Shown one piece after another: positions 1 to 8,693 of a DNA stretch of 64,000 nt. The position numbers and the translations under genes were made by a program. Origin of the DNA: Planctomycetota bacterium (GTDB lineage Bacteria > Planctomycetota > UBA1135 > GCA-002686595). The DNA lies in the NCBI GenBank assembly GCA_002686265.1, contig NZBA01000063.1, positions 62,001-126,000 of the forward strand, read 5' to 3'. Each line of letters opens with the position of its first letter. Position 1 is the first letter of the stretch. The notes below the pieces were generated by a model that did not search any database, was not told the DNA's origin, and saw only the letters and a list, made by a program, of their open reading frames with translations.

Positions 1-1
1 C

Positions 2-1357
2 CCGATCCTGTGCGCCAACGCCTACCTGGGCGCGCGCCCCATCGTCGAAGCCCTCGACCGCGCCGCCGACATCGTGGTCGCGCCGCGCGTGACCGACACG
101 GCCCTGGTCGTCGGCCCGGCCGCGCACCACTTCTCGTGGGCGGCCGACGACTGGGACCGGCTCGCCTCCGCCGTCGTCGCCGGGCACATCATCGAGTGCG
201 GCACCCAGTGCACGGGCGGCAACTACGCCTTCTTCGAAGAGGTCGCGGACCGGCGCGAACCGGGCTTCCCCTTCGTTGACATCGAGTCGTCCGGCGAGTT
301 CACCGTCGGCAAGCACGAGGAGACCGGCGGGCTGGTCTCGATCGGCACGGTCACCGCCCAGCTGCTCTACGAAATCGGCGGCGTGGACTACCTCACGCCG
401 GACGTGGTGGCGCGCTTCGACACGGTGCGGTTGGAGCAGGCGGGCCCAGACCGCGTGCGCGTCAGCGGCGTGCGCGGCTCGCCCGCGCCGGAGACGGTCA
501 AGGTCGGCATCGCCTACGCCGACGGCTATCGCTGGGCGGGGGAGCTGGGCTTGGCGGGTGCCGATTTCGAAGCCAAGGCGCGCATCGCCGAGGATGTCTT
601 CTGGCGGGGCTGTGGTGGCCGGGAACGCTTCGAGCACACGCGCTCGGAGATCGTCACGCTCCCGGAAGCGGATCCGGCGAGCGGGCCGCGGGCGGTGGGC
701 GCTCTGCGCCTGGCGGTCAAGGACTCCGACCCCTCGCGCGTCGGCCGCCCGCAGTTCGACGCCCTGGTGCACATGGCCCTGGCGAGTGTCCCGGGGATCG
801 TGCTCAGCCCCGACACTCCGCGCCGCGCCACGCCCTGCGGCGGGTTCTGGGGGGCGCTGCTACCCGCCGAGGAGCTGCGTGTGGGCGTACACGTCGCCGG
901 CGAGACAGTCGAACTCGCAGTGCAGGGAGCCGTGACCGACGGGACGGTCTCGAGCGCGCGCCCGGTAGAGGCACCGGGGGGGACCGCGCGTGTGAGCGGC
1001 CCGACCCGCACCGTCCCTCTCGGGCGCGTGCTCGGCGCGCGCTCGGGAGACAAGGGCGGCGACGCCAGCCTCGGGTTCTGGGCCACCAGCCCCGCCGCCT
1101 ACGCCTGGGCGGTGGGATTCCTGACTCCAAGACGCCTTCGGGAGCTGATCGGCGAGGCATCCGACCTCGAGCTGGAGCGTTTCCTCCTGCCCCATCTCCT
1201 CGCGATCAGCTTCTTCCTGCCCGGTCTCCTGGCCGAGGGCGCCGGTGCGTCACTGCTCTTCGACTCCCAGGCCAAGGGTCTGGCCGAGTACGCGCGCGCG
1301 CGCCTGGTGGAGGTGCCGTCGGCGCTCCTGGAGGAGCAGGGCGCGGACGCCGGCTGA
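2..1357 (+). CDS. atuA: AtuA-like acyclic terpene utilization / DUF1446 protein, 5' truncated by window edge
   Basis: The frame is open from base 2 (PILCANAYLGARPIVEALDR...), so the start lies outside the window; the GTG at 74 is only an internal codon. About 452 residues are visible. The bulk matches the AtuA/DUF1446 family (HIIECGTQCTGGNYAFF, DYLTPDVV). The last ~110 residues are the small C-terminal domain often fused to it (GARSGDKGGDASLGFW). AtuA is genetically required for acyclic terpene/branched acyl-CoA use in Pseudomonas, but its reaction is unproven. It converges on the hydratase-carboxylase-dehydrogenase set with a 19 bp gap, which supports a shared catabolic role. The family call is firm; the exact substrate is unknown. 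Confidence 0.85.
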   Translation, partial: PILCANAYLGARPIVEALDRAADIVVAPRVTDTALVVGPAAHHFSWAADDWDRLASAVVAGHIIECGTQCTGGNYAFFEEVADRREPGFPFVDIESSGEFTVGKHEETGGLVSIGTVTAQLLYEIGGVDYLTPDVVARFDTVRLEQAGPDRVRVSGVRGSPAPETVKVGIAYADGYRWAGELGLAGADFEAKARIAEDVFWRGCGGRERFEHTRSEIVTLPEADPASGPRAVGALRLAVKDSDPSRVGRPQFDALVHMALASVPGIVLSPDTPRRATPCGGFWGALLPAEELRVGVHVAGETVELAVQGAVTDGTVSSARPVEAPGGTARVSGPTRTVPLGRVLGARSGDKGGDASLGFWATSPAAYAWAVGFLTPRRLRELIGEASDLELERFLLPHLLAISFFLPGLLAEGAGASLLFDSQAKGLAEYARARLVEVPSALLEEQGADAG

Positions 1358-1376
1358 GCCCCGCGCGCGGGAGCGA

Positions 1377-2171
1377 TCAGGTCTCGTCCGACTCCCGCGC
1401 CCATGGCGCCGGGCGCTTGGCGAGGAAGGCGGCCACGCCGGCGCGGAACTCCTCCTGGGCTAGGTTCCAGGCCAGACGTTTCGGGGAGCGCTCGAGGTGC
1501 TCGTCGAGGAAGGCGAACTGGGTGCGGCGCAGAGCCACGATCCCCTCGGCGACCACACCCGGCGGCAGAGCGGAGAGGTTCTCCAGGGCGCGCGCACAGG
1601 CGGCGTCGAGCTCCGCCGGCGCAGTGACGGTCTGCACCAGGCCGAGGGTCTTGGCGCGGGGGGCATCGAGCACCTCGCGCGCGAGCACCAGCGCGCCGAG
1701 CGCCTTGGGCGGGATCTGAGCGGCGAGCACGGGCAGGATCATCCAGGGAAACAAGCCGACGTTCAGCTCGGGTGTCGCGAGGCGCGCGCCGTCGGCGGCG
1801 ATCACCTGATCGCACAACAGGGCGATGCCCAATCCTCCGCCCATGGCATGGCCGTTCAGGCGCGCCAGGAGCGGTTTGGGGAAGCGCAGCATGGAGCGCA
1901 ACAGCTCGGCGTAGCCGCTCAGAGCCTCCCCGCCGGCGGCGATCTCGGCCAGATCGCCGCCGGCGCAGAAAGCGCGCTCTCCGGCGCCGGTGATGCACAC
2001 CGCGCGTACCTCCGCCCGGTCGGCGCACTCGGCGAGGGCCGCGATCAAGGCGCCGACCAGGGCACCGTCGAGGGCGTTACCGCGCTCGGGCCGGTCGAGG
2101 GGCAACCAGGCGGCGTCGCCGCGCTGTTCGATGCGGACCGGCGGCCTGGGCGCTCCTGCCTCGTCGCTCAC
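1377..2171 (-). CDS. Enoyl-CoA hydratase/isomerase family protein (LiuC/methylglutaconyl-CoA hydratase-like)
   Basis: 264-residue crotonase-fold protein. I start it at the GTG at 2171, which overlaps the upstream carboxylase stop by 4 bp (GTGA), implying translational coupling. The CoA/oxyanion segment CAGGDLAEI is near residue 69 and NGHAMGGGLGIALLCD near 107. The glutamate that rat mitochondrial hydratase carries in the GGG-x-E loop (Glu144) is Gly here, while the second catalytic Glu is kept in PELNVG (about residue 135). That pattern is also seen in LiuC-type methylglutaconyl-CoA hydratases, fitting a carboxylase-linked step of leucine or terpene breakdown. Cytoplasmic. Substrate inferred from neighbours. 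Confidence 0.85.
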   Translation of the reverse strand: MSDEAGAPRPPVRIEQRGDAAWLPLDRPERGNALDGALVGALIAALAECADRAEVRAVCITGAGERAFCAGGDLAEIAAGGEALSGYAELLRSMLRFPKPLLARLNGHAMGGGLGIALLCDQVIAADGARLATPELNVGLFPWMILPVLAAQIPPKALGALVLAREVLDAPRAKTLGLVQTVTAPAELDAACARALENLSALPPGVVAEGIVALRRTQFAFLDEHLERSPKRLAWNLAQEEFRAGVAAFLAKRPAPWARESDET

Positions 2172-3784
2172 ATCCGCATCCAGCCGTAGCCGGTCTCCTC
2201 GAGGGGGGCGGAGCTGGTGGCTTCGAGGGCGAGGCTCAGCACCGCACGCGTGTCGATCGGGTCGATGATCCCGTCGTCCCACAGGCGTGCGGTGGCGTAC
2301 AGGGCGCTGCTCTCGGCGTCGTAGGCGGCAGTGATCTCGGCCTGGATGCGCTCGCGCACCGCGTCGTCGAGGGTGCCGCCCATGCGGCGCGCCTTGTCGT
2401 CGGCCACCGTCGCCAGGACGCTCGCCGCCGCTTGACCGCCCATGACCGAGATGCGGCTGCCGGGCCAGGTGAACAGGAAGCGCCCGCCGAAGGCGCGCCC
2501 GCACATGGCGTAGTTCCCCGCGCCGAAGGAGCCGCCGGTGATGACCGTCAGCTTCGGGACGCGCGCGTTGGCCACCGCGTTCACCATCTTCGCGCCGTTC
2601 TTGGCGATGCCGCCCTGTTCGACCTCCTTGCCGACCATGAAGCCGCTGACGTTGTGGAAGAACACCAAGGGGATCTCGCGCGCGTCGCAGAGTTGGATGA
2701 ACTGCGTCGCCTTGAGCGCGGACTCGGAGAACAGCACGCCATCGTTGGCCAGGACGCCCACGCGCCAACCGTCGATGCGCGCGAACCCGCACACCAGGGT
2801 GCGGCCGTAGCGCGGCTTGAACTCCGACAGCTCGCTGCCGTCGAGGACGCGTGCGAGGAGCTCGCGCACCTCGAAGGGTCGGCGCAGGTCCAGGGGGACG
2901 ATGCCGTAGAGCTCGGAGGGATCGTGGAGCGGAGCGGCGGGCTTGGTGCGGTCGGCACCGGCCCGCAGGGGCGTGGGCGGCAGGTTGGCGGTCAGCTCGC
3001 GCGCCAAGCTCAGGGCCGCGGGCTCGTCGTCGGCCAGGTAGTCGGCGACGCCCGAGGTGGCGGTGTGCATCGCCGCACCGCCGAGCTCCTCCACGCCGAC
3101 TTCCTGGCCGGTGGCTGCCTTCACCAGGGGCGGGCCGGCGAGGAAGATCGCTCCGGTCCCCTTGACCATGATCACCTGGTCGCTCATCGCCGGCAGGTAG
3201 GCGCCGCCGGCCGTGCAGTGGCCGCAGACGACCGCGATCTGCGGGATGCCCATGCGCGCCATGCGCGCTTGGTTGTAGAAGGCCCGCCCGCCGTGCTCGC
3301 GATCGGCGAAGAGCTCCGACTGCAGGGGCAGGAAGGCGCCGCCGGAGTCCACCAGGGCGATCACCGGCAGGCGATTCTCCATGGCGACCTCCTGGGCGCG
3401 CAGCCACTTCTTGACGCCCAGCGGGTAGAGCGTGCCGCCCTTGACCGAGGGGTCGTTGGCCACCACGACCGCACGTCGCCCCGCGACGCGGCCGATGCCG
3501 GTCACCATCCCCGCCTGGGGAGCGTCGCCGCCGTAGAGACCGTGGGCCGCGAGGGGGCTGAGCTCGAGGAAGGGCGCCTTGGGATCGAGCAGCAAGGCGA
3601 GACGGCGCCGCACGGACAGCTTGCCGAGGCCGGCGAGGTGGGCCAGCGTGCGTTCGGAACGCTCCGTGCGCGCGGCTTGCTCGCGCCCGCGGTGCTCGGC
3701 CACGAGGGCCGCCATCTCCTCGCGGCGACTCTGGAAGGCCGGGGTGGAGGTGTCGGTCTTGGAGTGCAGGATCGTCATGGTCAC
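2168..3784 (-). CDS. Acyl-CoA carboxylase beta (carboxyltransferase) subunit, methylcrotonyl/geranyl-CoA type
   Basis: 538 residues, the usual length for biotin-dependent carboxyltransferase subunits of the MccB/LiuB/AtuC type. It moves CO2 from carboxybiotin to an unsaturated branched acyl-CoA. Both crotonase-like halves are visible: LVDSGGAFLP and CGHCTAGGAYLPAMSD in the N half, FFHNVSGFMVG, GGSFGAGNYAMCGRAF and SVMGGQAAASVLA in the C half. The GTG start at 3784 overlaps the dehydrogenase stop by 4 bp; an ATG two codons later is equally possible. The biotin-carboxylase/BCCP alpha subunit is not in the window. Methylcrotonyl-CoA and geranyl-CoA carboxylases cannot be separated by eye. Confidence 0.92.
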   Translation of the reverse strand: MTMTILHSKTDTSTPAFQSRREEMAALVAEHRGREQAARTERSERTLAHLAGLGKLSVRRRLALLLDPKAPFLELSPLAAHGLYGGDAPQAGMVTGIGRVAGRRAVVVANDPSVKGGTLYPLGVKKWLRAQEVAMENRLPVIALVDSGGAFLPLQSELFADREHGGRAFYNQARMARMGIPQIAVVCGHCTAGGAYLPAMSDQVIMVKGTGAIFLAGPPLVKAATGQEVGVEELGGAAMHTATSGVADYLADDEPAALSLARELTANLPPTPLRAGADRTKPAAPLHDPSELYGIVPLDLRRPFEVRELLARVLDGSELSEFKPRYGRTLVCGFARIDGWRVGVLANDGVLFSESALKATQFIQLCDAREIPLVFFHNVSGFMVGKEVEQGGIAKNGAKMVNAVANARVPKLTVITGGSFGAGNYAMCGRAFGGRFLFTWPGSRISVMGGQAAASVLATVADDKARRMGGTLDDAVRERIQAEITAAYDAESSALYATARLWDDGIIDPIDTRAVLSLALEATSSAPLEETGYGWMRM

Positions 3785-4941
3785 TTCCCGAGCAGTTCGC
3801 GGCCGATGATCAACCTCCGCATCTCAGAGGTGCCCGCGCCCAGGGTGGCCAGGCGCATGTCGCGGTAGATGCGGCTCACTTCGTACTCGTCCGTGAAGCC
3901 GTAGCCGCCGTGGATCTGCACAGCTTCGTGGGCGACTTCGTTGCCGGCCTCGCCGGCGAAGAGCAGGGCGGCCGCCGAGAGCTTGTGGATCTCGGTTCCC
4001 TTTCCACCCCGCGCCAGACGGTCGAGCCCGGTCGCCGCGTGGTGCGCCAAGAGCCGCGCGGCCTCGATCTTCGTGTACATGTCGGCAAGCTTGGCCTGGA
4101 TCAGCTGGAACTCCCCGATCGGTCGCCCGAACTGCTCGCGCTCGCGCACGTAGCTCAGGCACAGGTCCAGGCAGCGCCGGGCGCCGCCGATCGGTAGAGA
4201 GGCCATCACGACGCGCTCGACGTCCAGGCCGCCCATCATGATCTCGATCCCGCGGTCTTGTTCGCCGAGCAGGTCTCCGGCCGGGACGCGGCAATCGTTG
4301 AAGAACACCTGTCCAGTCGGCGAGGCCTTGCAACCCATCTTGTCGATGGGACCCGAGACGCTGAGCCCTGGGAGGTCGCGTTCGAGTACGAACGCGCTGA
4401 TGCCCTTGGACCCGCGCTCGGGAGCGGTCTTGGCGTAGGTCAGGAAGACGTCCGCATTCGGCGCGTTGGTGATCAGCGTCTTCGAGCCGTTGAGCACGAA
4501 CTCGTCACCCTCGCGCCGGGCGTTGGTGAGGATCCCGACGGCGTCGGACCCGGCCTCGGGTTCGGTCAGGGCCAAGGCGCCGATCTTCTCGCCCGTGAGG
4601 AGCTGCGGGAGGAAGCGCGCGCGCTGCTCGGGGTTGGCGTTGCGATGGAGATTGTGGGCGCAGAGGTTGGCGTGGGCGGCCGTGGAGAGGGCGACCGACG
4701 TCGAGCCGTAGGCCAGTTCCTCCCAGGCGACGAGCACGGCGAGCATGTCGCCGCCGCTGCCGCCGTCGGCCTCGGGGATGCCCAGGCCGAACAGGCCCAC
4801 CGCGCCCATTTCGCGCCACAGCTCGATGGGGATCTGACCGCCGCGCTCCAACTCGTTGGCGACGGGGGCGATCTCGCCCTCGACGAAGGCCCGCACGCTG
4901 GCCTGCAGGGCGGCGAGTTCGGCGGATTGATCTTGGCTCAT
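3781..4941 (-). CDS. Acyl-CoA dehydrogenase, isovaleryl-CoA / citronellyl-CoA dehydrogenase-like
   Basis: 386 residues from the ATG at 4941 (MSQDQS); an ATG 11 codons earlier gives an unlikely extension. FAD-dependent alpha,beta-dehydrogenation of acyl-CoA. The position of the catalytic base is diagnostic: Glu sits in GGLDVER (residue 242), and the C-terminal loop reads GAGTSEMRR instead of the EGT of short/medium-chain enzymes. This is the isovaleryl-CoA dehydrogenase arrangement. TEPEAGSD and HGGYGFTDEYEVSRIYRDMR are also present. It is first in a three-gene coupled operon with the carboxylase and hydratase, the order expected for leucine/isovalerate (liu) or citronellol (atu) breakdown. 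Confidence 0.92.
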   Translation of the reverse strand: MSQDQSAELAALQASVRAFVEGEIAPVANELERGGQIPIELWREMGAVGLFGLGIPEADGGSGGDMLAVLVAWEELAYGSTSVALSTAAHANLCAHNLHRNANPEQRARFLPQLLTGEKIGALALTEPEAGSDAVGILTNARREGDEFVLNGSKTLITNAPNADVFLTYAKTAPERGSKGISAFVLERDLPGLSVSGPIDKMGCKASPTGQVFFNDCRVPAGDLLGEQDRGIEIMMGGLDVERVVMASLPIGGARRCLDLCLSYVREREQFGRPIGEFQLIQAKLADMYTKIEAARLLAHHAATGLDRLARGGKGTEIHKLSAAALLFAGEAGNEVAHEAVQIHGGYGFTDEYEVSRIYRDMRLATLGAGTSEMRRLIIGRELLGK

Positions 4942-5032
4942 GTTGGGTTCCGCACGACCGGCGTCAGGGTACACGAAGGCGTCGGCGCTCGGGCTCGGTG
5001 GGGCTGGGGAATCGGCGCGACGTGGAGTGCTC

Positions 5033-6439
5033 TCACTCGCTCTCGAACCAAGCCGCCGGCATTTCGAGCTCGTCCATCAGGACGCGCATCCGCGCACGCG
5101 AGGCCGCGAGCACCTCGGCCTGGGCGGGGTCCGGCGAGAGGTCCGTGCGCTCGCCCGGGTCCGCCTCGAGATCGAACAGGCGCTCCTCGAGGCCAGCATC
5201 GCTCAGCCGCACGTACTTGTAGCGCCCGCCGCCGAGGGCCAGCTCGCGCGGGGTCCCGTCGGGCAGGAACCAGGGCGCCAGGTACAGGAAGTCAGCTCGG
5301 CCGGACGTCGAGCCGTCGAGGGTGGCGAGCAGGCTCCGGCCTTGCACGCCCGCGCCGACGGCCAGGCCGGCCAGCTCGAGGAAGGTCGGGGCCAGGTCGA
5401 CGTTGAGCGTCACCGAGTCGACCACGCTTCCCGCGGCGATGCGTGCGGGGTAGCGCACGCACAGCGGCACGCGGATCGAGGGTTCGTAGGCGAAGCCCTT
5501 CTGGATCAGGCCGTGCTCGCCGAGCAGGTAGCCGTTGTCACTGGTGAACGCCATACAGGTCTCATCGGCGACGCCTCGCCGCTCGAGCGCCGCGAACAGG
5601 CCTCCCACGGCTTCGTCCACCGAGAGCACGAGCTCCCAGTAGCGCCGCAGGGTGATCTGGTACAGCTCCGGGTGTGGATGGGCACCCCGGTTGCGCCGGT
5701 TCAGGCGCGCGACCCGGTAGCTCGCCGGGAGCGAATCGGGATCCTCGTCGAAGCTCTCGGGCAGGGCCATGTCCATGCCGTCGAGGCGTCCGCGGTGGCG
5801 CGCCGGCGGGAGGTGCGGCGAGTGGCAGTTCTTCAGGGAGAGCACGAGCAGGAAGGGGCGGTCCTCCCGCTCGCGTTCGATGAAGCGCCGCGCGTAGCCG
5901 GTGAGGACGTCAGTGACGAATCCGCGCGAGGTTCGCTGCGCGCCGTCGACGTTGAGCGGCTGGTCGAAGTACTCGCCTTGGCCCTCGAAGCTGACCCAGT
6001 GATCGAAGCCGCGGCGCGGCGCGGCTTGCGGGTTGGGCAGGGGCCACTTGCCAATGAAGGCCGTCTCGTAACCCGCCTCGCCCAGGAGATCGGCGACCGT
6101 GCGGTGGGAGTCGAGGAAATCCCGCTCCGGGCGGTTGTCGGTCACCCCTGTCTTGTGCGCGTACTTGCCGGTCAACACGCTCGTCCGACCGGGACAGCAC
6201 AGGGACGTCGTCACGTACGAGTTCGTGAACAGAACTCCCTCGCGAGCGATGCGATCGATGTTCGGCGTCTCGATGTAGGGGTTGCCCGTGGCCGACAGGC
6301 CGTCGGCGCGCAAGTCGTCCACGTAGACCAGCACGATGTTGGGGCGCTCGTCGCGCGGCACGGTCGGCGCCGCGAAGACCGGCGGACACAGGGTCATCGC
6401 CAGGCAAAGCGCGTGCGGGGAGAAGGCAGAGAGGATCAT
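5033..6439 (-). CDS. Secreted sulfatase (arylsulfatase family, CxPxR type)
   Basis: 468 residues with an N-terminal signal peptide (hydrophobic to about residue 24, cleavage near VFAAP). Sulfatase S1 fold: metal-binding DD at 41-42 (VYVDDLRADG), and the formylglycine signature C81-C-P-G-R85 followed by TSVLTGKY. The Cys must be oxidised by a formylglycine-generating enzyme not seen here. FTSDNGYLLGEHGL supplies a second metal-binding set. Probably hydrolyses sulfate esters of polysaccharides in the periplasm or outside. It ends 91 bp upstream of the dehydrogenase on the same strand and starts 72 bp from a divergent beta-helix gene. Substrate unknown. Confidence 0.93.
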   Translation of the reverse strand: MILSAFSPHALCLAMTLCPPVFAAPTVPRDERPNIVLVYVDDLRADGLSATGNPYIETPNIDRIAREGVLFTNSYVTTSLCCPGRTSVLTGKYAHKTGVTDNRPERDFLDSHRTVADLLGEAGYETAFIGKWPLPNPQAAPRRGFDHWVSFEGQGEYFDQPLNVDGAQRTSRGFVTDVLTGYARRFIEREREDRPFLLVLSLKNCHSPHLPPARHRGRLDGMDMALPESFDEDPDSLPASYRVARLNRRNRGAHPHPELYQITLRRYWELVLSVDEAVGGLFAALERRGVADETCMAFTSDNGYLLGEHGLIQKGFAYEPSIRVPLCVRYPARIAAGSVVDSVTLNVDLAPTFLELAGLAVGAGVQGRSLLATLDGSTSGRADFLYLAPWFLPDGTPRELALGGGRYKYVRLSDAGLEERLFDLEADPGERTDLSPDPAQAEVLAASRARMRVLMDELEMPAAWFESE

Positions 6440-6511
6440 CGTGGGAAGTGTGGACGGATTCCGTGAAGGGGTTCGGGGCTGCGCGCGCGGTTCTTATACC
6501 CTCCTGGGAAG

Positions 6512-7690
6512 ATGAGTTCCTCCGTGGCCTGCACCCTGCTGCTCGGCTCCCTCCCGATCCTCGCGTCGAGCGCGTTACCGCATGGCGGAGACGGGCGCCC
6601 CATCGCAGCCGTGCCCTTCGACGTCCGCGCCCCGGGCGCCTACTTCCTGACGGGCGACATCGCCCCCTGCGGCGCGCCCTACGGGATCCGCGTCCTGGCC
6701 GACGACGTCATCATCGACCTGGGCGGTTTCGTGCTCGAAGGCGGCCCGGCGAGCGGTCCTGGGATCTTCGCCGAGGGCGAGCGCCGCGACATCGTCGTGC
6801 GCAACGGGCGTGTCGCGCACTGGGGAGGCGACGGCATCGCCCTGTCGGCGGTCGAGGACGTGGAGCTGCGCGAGGTGTCCCTGTACGACAACGGCGGCCA
6901 CGGCGCACATCTAGGAGACCGGTCCCGGATCACCGCCTGCACGAGCGACCTCAACCACGGGGGGCGCGGCATCCTCACCGGAGCGGGGGCGACCATCGCC
7001 GGCTGCACCGCCCGCGGCAACGAGTACGGCGGCATCTTCACCGGAGCGGGATCCACCCTGCTGGAGTGCCGCGCCGAGGAGAACCTCTACGGCAGCGGGC
7101 TCGAAGCCGGGCCCGAGGCGGTGCTGCGCGGCTGCGAGGTCGAGGGTAACCGCGAGAGTGGCATTCGCGTCGGCGCCGGTTCCTTGGTCACCGGCTGCAG
7201 CGCCCGTGCGAACCTGAGCGTCGGTATCGAGGTGGGCGGCGAGACGATCGTGCGCGCGTGTCGCGTGAGCGAGACCGTCGACGGCAACGGCATCTCGATC
7301 GGGCCCGGGGGCTGGGTCGAGGACTGCGAGGTGCGCGACAACCGCCGCCGCGGGCTCGACCTCTTCGCCGACGCCATCGCCAGGGGGTGCACCGTGAGCG
7401 GGAACGGCCAGGCCGGCGTGCGCGCTCGGCGCGGTTGCCGCCTGATCAAGAACACATCTGAGTCCAACCGCGGCGCCGGGATCGAGCTCATCGGCCCGGG
7501 AGTCACGGTGGACGGCAACGTCCTCGGCTCCAACGCGGCCGATGACCTCGTTGCTCCCGGCAGCGGGCACTTCGTCGTGCGCAACACCCTCGACGAGGAG
7601 CGGGCGGTCGTGGGACAGGGCAGCTTCGTCGCCCCGTTCCGCGCGCGCGAGGATCCCGAGCGCGGCCCGTGGGACAACCTCAGACCTTGA
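6512..7690 (+). CDS. Secreted right-handed parallel beta-helix repeat protein
   Basis: 392 residues with a signal peptide (MSSSVACTLLLGSLPILASS). The rest is tandem beta-helix coils of roughly 22 residues, with recurrent patterns such as DNGGHGAHL, GNEYGGIFTGAG, GNRESGIRVGAG and GNGQAGVRARRG. These are typical of NosD/pectate-lyase-like folds that bind or cleave polysaccharide. No catalytic set can be named. It is divergent from the sulfatase (72 bp) and overlaps the end of oleD tail to tail by 11 bp. The sulfatase neighbour makes a glycan-related role plausible, but this is inference. Confidence 0.85.
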   Translation: MSSSVACTLLLGSLPILASSALPHGGDGRPIAAVPFDVRAPGAYFLTGDIAPCGAPYGIRVLADDVIIDLGGFVLEGGPASGPGIFAEGERRDIVVRNGRVAHWGGDGIALSAVEDVELREVSLYDNGGHGAHLGDRSRITACTSDLNHGGRGILTGAGATIAGCTARGNEYGGIFTGAGSTLLECRAEENLYGSGLEAGPEAVLRGCEVEGNRESGIRVGAGSLVTGCSARANLSVGIEVGGETIVRACRVSETVDGNGISIGPGGWVEDCEVRDNRRRGLDLFADAIARGCTVSGNGQAGVRARRGCRLIKNTSESNRGAGIELIGPGVTVDGNVLGSNAADDLVAPGSGHFVVRNTLDEERAVVGQGSFVAPFRAREDPERGPWDNLRP

Positions 7691-8693
7691 GCGGCTGCGC
7701 GTCGGTGGTGCGCAGCCAAGCGACGGTGCGCTCGACCGCCTCGGTCATGCCGACCCGCTCGCGGTAGCCGAGGTCGCGCTCGAGGGGCGCCATGTCGTAG
7801 GAGTGGGAGGTGGAGAGCTGGGCGGCGACGAAGCGCGTCAGCGGCGGCTCTCCCGGCCGGCGCAGGCCGCGCCAGGTCCACTCCAGGGCGGCGCCCGCGG
7901 CGCGCGCCGCTGAGGCCGGCACGCGGCGGCGGGGGAGCGGGAGGTCGAGTCGCCCGCAAAGCTCGGTGATCCAGTCCCACAGGCGCACCGGTTCGCGCTG
8001 GCCGACGAAGTAGGCGCGTCCGGCGTGGGCCGCGCCCGGCCGCAGGCGCTCGAGGGCGTCGGCGTGGGCCACCGCGGCGTTCTCGACGAAGGTCAGCGAG
8101 ACCTCGTTTCGCCCGTTGCCGACGATCGCGAGGCGGCCGCGGCGGGCGCGCTCGACCAGGCGCGGCAACAGGTGCGGGTCGCCGGGTCCGAACACCAAGT
8201 GCGGGCGCAGGACGCAGACGGAAAGCTCCCCGTGTCTACCCGCCTCGAGCACCCTGCGCTCGGCGGCGGCCTTGGAGGCGGGGTAGTGGGCCGAGAAGCG
8301 CCGCGCGAGGGGCAGGTCATTGGTCGCCCGCAGGTGGTCCTGCCCGTCGAAGCAGACGCTGGGCGAGCTGGTGTGCACCAGGCGGCCGACGCCCCGCGCC
8401 GCGCAGGCGGCGAGCAGATTCCGAGTGCCCTCGACGTTCGCCCGCCAAAAGTCCGAGCGCGGTCCCCAGACGCCGGCCCGGGCCGCGCAGTGGACCACCG
8501 CGTCCTGGCCGCGCAGAGCCGCGTGCAGGGCTGGGGTGTCGGCGAGGTCGGCGCGCACGCACGCCACGCCCTTGCGCTCCAGCTCTGGGTAGGCGCCGCG
8601 CGAGAGGGAGGTCAGCTCGTGGCCGCGGGCGGCGAGCTCGTCGATGACGGCCCCGCCCACGAAGCCGCCGCCGCCGGTGACCAGGACTCTCAT
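7680..8693 (-). CDS. oleD: OleD: NAD(P)H-dependent 2-alkyl-3-oxoalkanoate reductase (extended SDR)
   Basis: 337-residue extended short-chain dehydrogenase: Rossmann TGGGGFVGG at 6-14, Ser in HTSSPSV and the Tyr-Lys pair in HYPASKAAAE. In Ole pathways OleD reduces the beta-keto acid made by OleA to the beta-hydroxy acid that OleC cyclises. The SSPSV-FDG-Q stretch and the position directly behind oleC and oleB fit OleD better than a generic epimerase. The ATG overlaps the oleC stop by 4 bp. It is the last gene of the 12-gene locus and converges on the beta-helix gene. Confidence 0.85.
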   Translation of the reverse strand: MRVLVTGGGGFVGGAVIDELAARGHELTSLSRGAYPELERKGVACVRADLADTPALHAALRGQDAVVHCAARAGVWGPRSDFWRANVEGTRNLLAACAARGVGRLVHTSSPSVCFDGQDHLRATNDLPLARRFSAHYPASKAAAERRVLEAGRHGELSVCVLRPHLVFGPGDPHLLPRLVERARRGRLAIVGNGRNEVSLTFVENAAVAHADALERLRPGAAHAGRAYFVGQREPVRLWDWITELCGRLDLPLPRRRVPASAARAAGAALEWTWRGLRRPGEPPLTRFVAAQLSTSHSYDMAPLERDLGYRERVGMTEAVERTVAWLRTTDAQPLKV

